From positions 1 to 15,340 of the forward strand of contig JAAMPI010001370.1 in NCBI GenBank assembly GCA_013054445.1: 15,340 bases of DNA, given 5' to 3'. Shown piece after piece: positions 7,059 to 15,340 of this stretch. The DNA comes from Cudoniella acicularis (taxonomy: Eukaryota; Ascomycota; Leotiomycetes; Helotiales; Helotiaceae). Under the pieces are notes generated by a model. The model saw only the letters and a list, made by a program, of their open reading frames with translations, was not told where the DNA came from and did no database searches. How positions within the stretch are numbered: the first letter of the stretch is position 1; each line of letters starts with the position of its first letter. Both the position numbers and the translations under genes were made by a program.

Positions 7059-8468
7059 ATGAAGGTCCTGATCAGCGGTGGAGGGGTCGCCGGCAACGCC
7101 CTCGCCTTCGTAACCAACCTTTTTTCTTTATTCCCTCCCCCAATCCTCCTATTCTAAGGGATTGAGAGGAGGTTTCACCCTCTCGGCTCCTCTCCTCCAC
7201 TTTGCTCCTTGAAAGAAAATAGTGCTAATTCCCAGTAGTAGCTCTTGAAACTCGGCCACGACGTTACCGTCGTCGAGCGGTTCTCTAGCTTGCGGGTCAC
7301 GGGGCTCCAGATAGATCTCCGCGGCCATGGGATCGAGGTCATGAAGCGTATGGGTCTTGAGCAGGCCTTTCGCGACAAGTCGGCCCCAGAGAAGGGCCTC
7401 CAGATAGTCGACCGCTCAGGCAGGCGGCGGGCCTATTTCCCAGCGAACAAGGACAAGTCTGGCAAAGCGAAGCAGAACTTCACCACTGACTTCGAGATTA
7501 TGAGAGGGGATCTATGTCGCATTATGTACGACGTCACCAAGGATCGGATCAAGTATATCTTCGGAACGGCTGTCGAGAGCTTTAAGGAGAAGGAAAACTC
7601 GGTTGAGGTTCGGTTTACAGACGGCAAGATGGACCAATTTGATCTCTGGGTCGGCGCAGATGGTCAGGGATCGCGTACTCGCAAGATGATGCTAGGGCCG
7701 GACACGGCCGACGCATTCTATCCGCTCAATGGTGTCTACATCGCATACTTCACCATTCCTCGGCCGATCCAAGAAGGAGAGGAGTACATCGCCACATCCT
7801 ACATAGCGCCCGGAAGACGGGGTGTGATGACTCGAAGGCAAAATCCGCACGCGATCCAGGTCTACCTCGGCTGCACAACTGATTCGGAGCGACTCAAGAG
7901 TTCCCGCCCGGGGGATGTCAAGGAAGAAAAGTCGGCCTTGACAGAGATCTTCCAGGGCGCAGGGTGGCAGACAGAAGACATCTTGAAGGCTCTACCGGAC
8001 GTCGACGACTTCTATCTCGAGCGCCTGGGCCTCGTCAAGCTGCCGTCTTGGTTCCACGGCCGCGTGGCACTCGTTGGCGACGCCGCTTATTGCCCGTCGG
8101 CAAACACGGGAATGGGCACGACTTCCGCCATTGTGGGTGCTTATATCTTAGCCGGCGAGATTAGTAGACACTGTAAACGCTCGAATGAAGAGGATGCCGA
8201 TGGAGGAGGCCATGAAGACACTCAGGACGGTCTGACGACCGCTCTCAAGGCCTACGAGCAAAAGTTCAAGCCCTTCATGGACCAGGTGCAGAAAGGGATA
8301 TCGGAGGATAAAGGCTGGAGCAGTATATCGACGCCATTCGGTATTGCCATTCTAAACTGTTTCCTGGGAATAGCCTCCTTTTTCAAGATGAATATTGGCA
8401 AGTGGTTTCTCCGGGAGGATGCGAAGGGATGGGACCTCCCAGAATATGAAGAGATGCTACGGGATTAG
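7059..8468 (+). CDS. FAD-dependent monooxygenase, PHBH-like (group A) (2 exons)
   Basis: Exons are 7059-7109 and 7242-8468, with a 132-nt intron (donor GTAACC; acceptor CAGTAGTAG; branch-like GCTAATTC at 7223-7230). The product is 425 aa, the normal family length. Exon 1 encodes the Rossmann dinucleotide fold start MKVLISGGGVAGNALAF (GxGxxG). Exon 2 completes the strand and acidic ribose-binding residue (HDVTVVER, Glu29). Then come FEIMRGDL (about 101-108, conserved Arg), DLWVGADGQGSR (about 151-162, DG motif) and RVALVGDAAYCPSANTGMGT (about 291-310, GD motif binding FAD). Such enzymes hydroxylate or oxidise aromatic or polyketide-like substrates using NAD(P)H and O2. The substrate is unknown and no biosynthetic genes adjoin. 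Only use of the third AG keeps the frame, and it leaves the helix one residue shorter than the usual ALAFW-L pattern. GC content is clearly higher than in the flanks. Confidence 0.9.
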
Positions 8469-8484
8469 GTCATTAATGCAGCTT

Positions 8485-8490
8485 AATAAA
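8485..8490 (+). terminator. Polyadenylation-like signal AATAAA of the monooxygenase
   Basis: AATAAA occurs 17 nt after the monooxygenase stop codon and is followed by a T-rich stretch. This matches a canonical eukaryotic poly(A) signal, although fungal signals are loose and the short 3' UTR is an inference. Confidence 0.4.
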
Positions 8491-9093
8491 GATATATTCT
8501 CCCCTCACCTTATTCGCATCTACCACACCCAGCGGAACAGCCCTATAGTAATGACAGATATTTAAAAAATTTCCTCGTGAAAACTCCATCGACAACGTGT
8601 TCAGAAATCCGTAACTCATTGCAGAATGAACGGCTTCAAAAGGCAATCAGATGTAGAAATCTGAGATGCATTTGCGATTTAGATATCCACTGCCGATTTA
8701 AATCCACACTATGAAATGCCCAACCAAGTACACAACTCATCAGTAGGACATCATTTTCAATGATAGCAACTGTGTTATTTTGAATTACATTTAAAGGGGA
8801 ACTTAATTTGTTATGTCTCTTCTGATCGAGGTAGTAAAAGTAAGGGTCGAGAGAGGTTGAATAGGCTCAATGATTGAAGTATATACAATTGAAAAGGAGA
8901 CCTGCTTTACAATTGTCTAAAATTATAGTGCATGAGAAAGCAGCAGGAAGTGAAGAGAGGGTATTTATCAAGGCAATATACAGTTCTGCCAGCAACGCAA
9001 AGAGTGTATATGCTATCTGTAATCGAGTGAAAGGAAAGGAATTTTCGCAAAGTTTGTGATTCATCGAGGGACACTGGGTTCCGAATCTATATC
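8491..9093. other. Convergent intergenic region between the monooxygenase and LtrA genes
   Basis: Both flanking genes end toward this 600-bp AT-rich segment, so it should hold their 3' UTRs. The overlapping open frames near 8867-9097 on both strands show no domain or splice-supported continuation. I see no RNA gene or transposon end. Confidence 0.6.
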
Positions 9094-11405
9094 TCAAAGG
9101 AGCTTTGTGTATCCAAAGGTCATCACTAGAAATTATATTATTAGCCGCAAGCCACTTGCAAAAATAATAATAAAAGAAAATTTAGCACACATACCAAAGA
9201 CAAAGACCAGAGCGACGGTCGGCAGAACCATAGCGCTTTGTGCGAAACTGAATCCTGAGTCCGAGCTCACAAGCGCAGCCAATGAGCTGAGAAGGATGCC
9301 AAGAATAAAGTAGAAAAATATGCGGACCCGGTCCCCCTTAGTCATCTTGGGGCGAGAGATTGTATTGAGGATGTTCATGAGGATAAGCGTCAATCCCGAG
9401 GCAACGAAGAAATAAGCGAACTAAAATGCAATGTCAGAATGTCTTGCGGAGGTCTGGAGGATGAGATCAGGGACATACGACAAGCTTGAAGGCCTCCATG
9501 TGCCTAAGCCACTCATCATTCGGGTCATCTGCCAGATCATTTTTGGACTCGGGAGGCTCGATGTTGAAACTATCGAAGATGGAGTCCCGAATCACTGAAA
9601 ACAAGGTGCTGATTCCCTTGAATTGTTCTGTGGAATTAAATGTGGCATTTCCGATGATGTAAATTGCATCCTGTGTTTCGAGTATTGTCTGTGTGAATGC
9701 GGGTGGGAAGTTGTTGTAGATGTCATTAGTAACATTTACAAACAGCGAGGAAAGTGCGACACTACTATTGCCGGTAAATGCTCTTCCTGCAGCTGAGAAT
9801 TGGGCATTGATACCACTGCAAATAAATTAGCAAGGGTAAACAGGATCGAGAAGATTGACACTTACGCCACGACTTCGACGACTTTACGCCATACGATGAA
9901 CTGCGCAGTGCCCTCGACGGAGAGCACAAGTGCAAGATGAAATGGGAAATGTAGAAATGCCCAAAGCTCTTGTCGAAATGTTCCGAATTGGGCCCGGTTC
10001 ATCCAGTCAAAGTATATCATGTAGATAAAGTACTTGAAATTGTCAGCGTCATTCCGGGCTAAGGTATCTGTCGTCCAAGATCTTACAAGAAAGGTCACTG
10101 CTGCAATTACTGTACCGATGAGTGGAGTTGTCCATGAAGACTCGTTTTCGACAATCTGCAGGACACATTAGCATTGCCTCATGTTTCTTCTATCAGTGCC
10201 ACTCACTGTTGAGATGCTTTTGCATATTCCAATCACACCCTCTCCAACTTCACTTTGCGTTAGCTCGGGTAACGCCCACAAAATCGCGTTACTTACGAAT
10301 GATTAAGGTGAGCAAGCTCATTCGTTGAACTAAATGAGATCCCTTGAAACTCAGAACCTCCCATGTCGCAGAGATGCCGATGTTGGTGGCAGTCTCGAGA
10401 ATTGCCGTTATGTACCAAACTATGAAGACCTGGCTTGAATGATTGCCTCGTTTGAAGCCACTATTCAACATTAATACCGCGCTGGATGATCATAATAGCC
10501 GCCGAAGTGTCGGTGTATTACTTACAAGATAGTTCCAAAATATATAAGTGCAGCGACGAAGTTTGATGCTACTACTAAGGCCAGTGGAACTTTGGAGTTT
10601 TTGAAATACCAAACATGGTAGAGAACAACAGCATATTGCAACCCCAGAATGATCCTGGAAAACATCAAAATGATTGCTAGAGATCGGAAGGTTCGCTCCA
10701 TCTGATTTGATGGATCGAAATTGGGGCCGACGACCGCCAGCCCCACCATCACCCCGAATTGTGCAGCTTTGCCCACTCTCTCAAGGATGGAATCGGTAAC
10801 GAATCGAACATCGAACAGGCTGACCTGGCACCACAAGAACCACAGGATGCAGAAGAAACCTGCATAAGACTTAAGAGCTGCTGACGAATTGATATCCGTC
10901 ACATCAGTGAAAGTGGTGAGGTTCGCAACGAAGAAGAGATCATAGAAGAGCTCGATATTGGTAGCTTCTTCGTAGCGTTTGAACTCTGGCGTCTCATACA
11001 TGCTATCATCGTTCTTTTGAAGATATTCTTCTTTGTCGGTCTCCCTATCATCGTAAACATTGGGATGAGGTAGTGCCTCGGCGGATGACTTGGATGCGAT
11101 TCCTATGGGACCCGAAATCTGGATGAAGGAGTCCGTTTTCGAGGCTCCGCCTCCCAATGAGCTCTTCCTATCATGAACCAACGGACTTTCGAACAATTTC
11201 AGTTTTGGTTGACTTTCCAGGTCTTCATCGTTCAACTCGATAAGAGGCTTTGATTTTCCTGTCATAGACTTCAGACTCGAGGTGGAGGACGAAGCCGAAA
11301 GCCTTAAGAGAGTGTAAGAGTTAGCATCGAGAAAGATGGAAGAGGAGTCGTATACTTAGACGATCTGCTTGCATACCTTTTGTTGTCTCCGTCCCTCAGG
11401 GACAT
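9094..11405 (-). CDS. LtrA-domain (low temperature requirement A) multi-pass membrane protein (9 exons)
   Basis: Reconstructed minus-strand exons: 11405-11377, 11302-10526, 10460-10297, 10247-10207, 10155-10087, 10032-9866, 9815-9479, 9420-9195 and 9125-9094. All phases agree, giving 613 aa; introns are 49-74 nt. Residues 1-120 are polar and Ser/acid-rich, probably cytosolic. The LtrA core starts with ELFYDLFFVANLTTFTD (about 127-143) and continues through several membrane segments: FFCILWFLW, FGVMVGLAVVG, ALVVASNFVAALIYFGTIF and VFIVWYITAI. LLTLIILGEGVIGICKSIST spans the exon 3/4 junction, and YFIYMIYFDWMNR (361-373) and LWAFLHFPFHLALVL lie in exon 6. Exon 7 is a hydrophilic loop with four N-glycosylation sequons (NSS, NVT, NAT, NST); exon 8 adds two membrane segments. 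LtrA was named from Listeria cold growth; its fungal function and substrate are unknown. An in-frame ATG at 11501 would add 32 residues. The 10-residue last exon is the least certain part. Confidence 0.85.
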
Positions 11406-13404
11406 CTTCGCCACTTCTAACACCAAGATAGACTGAGGAGGGGTATTGGACGATGATGGTCTGAATTGGCAGGTTTGAAAGAAAGTTGAAAACACTCCCA
11501 AGAATCAAGAGGGCTTGGCTTGGTTTTCAACGAAAAGAGAGGGGGTGGGGGCATATAAATGATTGACAGCATGTGAAGGGTGGTAGCATGCCGAAAACAA
11601 ATCCACAACGAACTTCTAGCTTATGCACAGATCAATCTGTCTAGATGTTCTTGTATGTCTGTGCGAAGTTTTGATAATTCGACTTCGAAGCTTCCGAAAG
11701 GCCCGAACCAGGCACGAACCAACCAATGCTGATGGCACTAGCCTTATCAGCAAACATCGGGAGTTGCCATAATCCGTGAGGCTCATCATGCAAGCCTACG
11801 GCCAGATTCATGTTTTGAAATTACGCAGCCACAATTCGCCTGGCCTCATAGCGTTTTTGATCTCCCAGACCAAACCACTCGAGGATCCGCTGCATCGCTG
11901 AATTGCTCATGCGAGAACACGATGCAGAAGGCTGTCAAGCATATGTACACATAAAGATCTTCTCCAAGTCTAGTCGCCGTACCATGTAGGCGTGGGCTGT
12001 ATATGGGTTGCACATAGGTGGGAGATGTGGTTGTGTGTTGGAAGTGATTTTGAGGTTGAGATAGAGTTGGTGGAGTCCTGTCGGAAACCAGTGGCGCACG
12101 AACCCCGATCCGGATTAATCTGCCGGTTGAACCTTATTCCGACCTCATCACTTCAAACACAGCACCACTCCTTTTTTTCCATAAGAATAGTAAAATAACT
12201 TTTCAGTTGCAACAGTACCGAAAACCTTTCTTTGGCAGCTAGTCAAATGTTTATTTGCTCTTGCAGGATCTGAGAAAATGGTAAATCTCCGCATTCGGCC
12301 ACCAACGGTAATCAGACGCCTTGACCTGTTTGATTCTAGTGGGCCCTTGTCTCAACGAATCTTGATTGAAACATCATAACGTGGTTTGTTTTCGTCCCAT
12401 CTTCTCCCAACTGCTCGACACAGCTGAAGCTCACATGTCCTAGGATTTGTCTTCTTTTCGAGCTTCCGTGGGGGTCAGTGTTGTCGGAAGAGGTGATCCC
12501 AGATTCCATTCGTTTCTCTTATGGGCTTCAACTTGCAACGAGAGGCTCAAATCTCCGAGACACATGGAAACTGCCATGATATCTACACGTCCGACTCCGA
12601 CCAAGCCGAATCGTTTGACTTTGTTGGCATGTCGTACCACGCAGAGCAGAACGGCATTTATGCTTTTGCTGAAGAGACTTTGACATAAATTAGTTATACT
12701 TCCTATACATATGCCATCAGGACCTATGATCGACTACCGATAAAGATTTGCGGGGCGGCCCGGAAAATAAACTATTCAGATCTTGTTCCGGTCTTCATGT
12801 ATCAGAGCCCAGCCCTCGAGAGTCGAAACGAAACGACATGTGACAGATCCGAGCGGCGCACCTGATTATGAAGCGGACTTCCCTAGTCAGAGAAATCAGC
12901 CTTAAAAACATTGCGTGCTCTACCCACGGAAATGGCCCGCTTTTCATTATTCATATTCTGCTAGTTTCTGAAAGTTCCGGATCCCAGCGCGGCTGAGTTT
13001 GTGACATTGGTCGTCACGACTCGTAACCGAGTTGACTAGAAATTCCTTATTTTGGGAAATCCTAGGCTCCATCTTCTGACTCAAAACTCGTTTGCTATCT
13101 TTGAATTAGTTGTTGAAAACAACCTGCCGCGAGAGTAACTCCCACGAGATTCATTTGCTCCACGACTCCATTTGATTGTTTACTTGGAATTTTGAAATCT
13201 TTGCTTTTAAAGCTGTTTGCAAGATACCAACCACTGTCTTTCGCGGAATTGTACAATTTCAACCTTTGACGCTTACTGTTCAGGACTTTCCCTTCAATTA
13301 TGAAATATGAAGGTGCGCCAGTCATATTTTACGCATAAAAAAAACGTAACATCATGCTATCTTGCTCAGACAATTTTATCTATTTTATTCCCTCAAGACA
13401 AAAA
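11406..13404. other. Intergenic: upstream of the LtrA gene, no supported gene
   Basis: About 2 kb without a recognisable coding region. Short open frames (11417-11608 and 13095-13325 minus; 11992-12198 and 12447-12683 plus; 12440-12640 minus) have no motifs, and the 12.4-12.7 kb pair overlap on opposite strands. A weak TATA-like sequence for the LtrA gene may lie near 11552-11560, and a GCGGGG (CreA-type SYGGRG) motif is at 12750-12755. An interrupted inverted repeat (GCACAGA/TCTGTGC) is at 11625-11664. No transposon ends were identified. Confidence 0.55.
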
Positions 13405-13432
13405 TATAAAGAGCTGAGTATTTAAAACTCAG
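13405..13432 (+). promoter_or_regulatory. TATA box and adjoining inverted repeat of a rightward transcription unit
   Basis: TATAAAG at 13405-13411 is followed by CTGAGT (13414-13419) and its inverted copy ACTCAG (13427-13432). Downstream the plus strand turns C/T-rich and G-poor with CACTCTATCAC-type start-site context near 13440. This is the layout of a fungal promoter driving transcription to the right. No experimental support is available here. Confidence 0.45.
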
Positions 13433-13613
13433 ATGTGTCACTCTATCACTTGCTGAACAACCTCGCTAACACAATTCTCGCAAATAGCCTCACAAAAAAA
13501 ACCAACCTCCCACTCGCTTACAAACCTAAAAACTCGCTACAAAAAAGTAAAATTTATCTACACCAAATCGACAAAAGAAAACCCATTTCCCGTGCGACCC
13601 AATTTCCCTCCTA

Positions 13614-13760
13614 ATGGGGAAAGTGGATCAGGAAATGGATCCGAGAAACAAGACTCATCAAGACAACCACTACATTAGTTGCCCTTCGTCTGGTTATCTC
13701 TGGCAGAGAGAGTATGCACCTACGCGCACTAGGCCGGAGGCCCGGTACATATCTCTTTGA
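13614..13760 (+). CDS. Candidate small ORF of 48 codons in a leader (possible uORF or small protein)
   Basis: ATG at 13614 opens 48 codons ending in TGA at 13758-13760. The peptide starts MGKVDQEMDPRNKTHQDNHY, continues with SCPSSGYLWQREY and ends PTRTRPEARYISL. It has balanced composition, with Trp, Tyr, His and Cys present, unlike the low-complexity frames around it. It lies about 170 nt after the putative transcription start, as an upstream ORF of a long 5' leader would. GTATGC at about 13711 could be an intron donor that would change its end. No family is recognised. The -3 base of the start is C, which is weak, while +4 is G. Either a regulatory uORF peptide, the first exon of a larger gene, or chance. 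Confidence 0.35.
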   Translation: MGKVDQEMDPRNKTHQDNHYISCPSSGYLWQREYAPTRTRPEARYISL

Positions 13761-13817
13761 AACAAAAATTGCTTATTTTGTTATCTATAGGGAGTTTTCC
13801 TCGAACCGAACGAGGTT

Positions 13818-14492
13818 TTGCCGATGCTGAGCCGATTTTTTGTGCACATCACTCTCCTTTCCGTCTCGCTTAGATCTTCGTCGGATCCACCTTTTTCAAG
13901 ACATATCACTATACATTCTCTCTACGGTTTCACAGATAACCAAAAAAGCCTCGAATACTTGGATGAGCTCACCAACCTGAGGAGGGGAAACACTTCAATT
14001 CGAGTACTCGTCGGCTACTTCCTCACTATATTGGGGCTGACAAGGCAAGCTTGGCTAGGCAGCTCGAACACAGTGCGAAAAAGCCGCCGAGTATTCCTAT
14101 TCCTACGCCCCTCCCCCGGCGCCCTTCTCTCATCCTCCTTTCTCCCCCAAACAATCTACGCAACACCGAATAAATGGAAAAAGGTTCAAACCAGCAGAAC
14201 TCCTCGCATACGCATACTTTCCCAAGCACCAAGTCTCAACTTTCAACAGCCACCGATTTCAAAATTCAATGTAGACCCCTCATCTAGACTCCCGACTCCT
14301 CATATCGAACTATTATTTTTTTCGAGCATTATAAGTCTTCAAGTTACAGGTCGTTCCACCATCCCAAATCCATTCTATCGTGTCGCTCGAAGCACCAACC
14401 GGCAAAGATCCAACATTCACCCTACCCAAAGTCATTCACCTTGTTCCCATCCCTCATCTTCTCTTGCTCTCAACCAACCATTTTACCACTAG
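13818..14492 (+). other. 224-codon open frame in C/T-rich leader DNA, probably not a gene
   Basis: The frame is long, but the translation is dominated by Ser, Pro, Arg, Leu and Thr with runs such as FLFLRPSPGALLSSSFL. This is what any C/T-rich, G-poor strand gives because stop codons are rare in it. There is no domain, hydrophobic periodicity or splice-supported extension. It starts shortly after the 48-codon ORF and sits inside what looks like an untranslated leader. Confidence 0.2.
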
Positions 14493-15242
14493 TAACTCCC
14501 TTGTTTTTTTGTTGCTCCTCGCACATTTCCAACTAGTCCATTTCTAGACTAGACACGAAATCCTAAACAAGCTTTCTCATATTACACCTCGACAATATCT
14601 AACCATCCCTCTTTCAGACTATATTCTACTTTTATTATTTCCTCAAAGCACTATCTCTAAATTTTCCGCCAAAGAAACCTTTAAAAGTCTCAACTCTGTC
14701 TCGCCTCGAGGCCTCCCTCCTACAATCTAGATTTCCAAGGTAATCTTACATTTACATAGAAATGACCTTAAAACTGTAAAAGCCATTTGCGTACACAACA
14801 TGCACACTTTCCCCTTTTCCCCATATTTCGTATGCTTGTCGCAAGCCAAGCCGAATCAGCCAATCTGATTTCTAACGTGGTTCGGTGATTATAATCTTAC
14901 TTGTCGTGTACCATATGTATCCTGGCGAGCTACCTCTCCTCAGCCCAATCAACCTTATCTGTATCAATTTTCAAAGCGCGCAGTTCTCCTGCCCCAACAC
15001 ACCTCATATCTCCTCACAGTAGCACAGAAGATGAAGAACCAATACGTGTGATAGTGAGCCGGTGATATGCCAAATAATGCGCAGATCAAATTACTACCAT
15101 AACAATAATCTCCTCACACACGTCACATACAAGCAATTACACACACAATGACTGATGCACACAATACTCAATTCATTCCACTTCTCCTTTTCACCCTTTG
15201 CTCTTGTATGCTCACTCGCTCAAATATACTAGGCAATCCACT

Positions 15243-15274
15243 CATCCATCCATCCATCCATCCATCCATTCATT
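15243..15274. repeat. Tetranucleotide microsatellite (CATC)6(CATT)2
   Basis: Six consecutive CATC units at 15243-15266 are followed by two CATT units to 15274. Simple repeats of this type are common in fungal leaders and intergenic DNA and are length-polymorphic. Confidence 0.9.
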
Positions 15275-15340
15275 CAATCACCCACCATATCGTACAATAC
15301 AATAAGATATAGCTAGCATTCCCACTTCCCTCCTTTCTTC

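Larger units (their letters stand above)
13433..15340 (+). other. Long C/T-rich, G-poor leader-like region running off the right edge
   Basis: From the TATA box to the window end the plus strand is rich in C, T and A and poor in G; for example 14500-14720 and 15060-15280 contain very few G. Fungal 5' leaders of regulatory genes often look like this. Besides the small ORFs listed there is a hairpin CTAGTC/GACTAG (14533-14552) and a CATC microsatellite. The coding gene, if any, would lie beyond 15340. Confidence 0.4.

Noticed and set aside
11417..11608. 63-codon minus-strand frame near the LtrA start
   Set aside because: It lies in the probable leader of the LtrA gene and is low-complexity Pro/Ser/Leu. 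It is not in frame with the supported first exon.
12440..12683. Overlapping opposite-strand frames
   Set aside because: Both strands are open over the same interval with no motif on either, which is what chance gives.
13095..13325. 76-codon minus-strand frame
   Set aside because: No motif, no splice support, and AT-rich flanks; the neighbouring TATA box points the other way.
1..15340. Search for tRNA, rRNA, CRISPR array, integrated virus or biosynthetic gene cluster
   Set aside because: No cloverleaf-type B box with partner, no regularly spaced repeats, no viral or transposase protein motifs, and only one oxidative enzyme without a core synthase.

Overview
The window looks like nuclear DNA of a filamentous ascomycete. 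The genes carry short introns (about 49-132 nt) with GTAAGT/GTATGT-type donors, CTAAC/CTAAT-like branch sites and CAG/TAG/AAG acceptors. Intergenic DNA is AT-rich and the protein families are typical fungal ones. The general style fits Leotiomycetes, but that placement is inference. There is no bacterial operon structure, tRNA, rRNA or CRISPR array.

Layout: (1) 238-1452, minus: a two-exon GT8 glycosyltransferase resembling fungal Gnt1-type proteins. (2) 2687-3760, minus: a single-exon secreted GH114 hydrolase (endo-alpha-1,4-polygalactosaminidase family). (3) 4649-4877: a 229-bp MITE-like element with imperfect terminal inverted repeats and flanking TA dinucleotides, about 100 bp from a TATA box. 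(4) 5099-5766, plus: a two-exon cysteine-rich protein of unknown function; its frame continues in a coding-like manner past an in-frame TGA to 5895. (5) 7059-8468, plus: a two-exon, GC-rich FAD-dependent monooxygenase of the PHBH-like class. (6) 9094-11405, minus: a nine-exon, multi-pass membrane protein with an LtrA (low temperature requirement A) domain. (7) 11406-13404: intergenic DNA with no supported gene. (8) 13405-15340: a TATA box followed by a long C/T-rich, G-poor leader-like stretch with a 48-codon ORF and a CATC microsatellite, probably the promoter and 5' leader of a gene beyond the right edge.

The genes do not form an evident pathway or biosynthetic cluster. GT8 and GH114 both act on glycans, but in different compartments and probably unrelated processes. 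The monooxygenase and LtrA genes converge on a shared 3' region of about 620 bp. The points most worth a second look are the in-frame TGA in the cysteine-rich gene, the CAGTAGTAG acceptor in the monooxygenase, the MITE, an 18-codon stop-free intron in the LtrA gene, and the long leader with its small ORF. I did not find a clear new multi-gene system.
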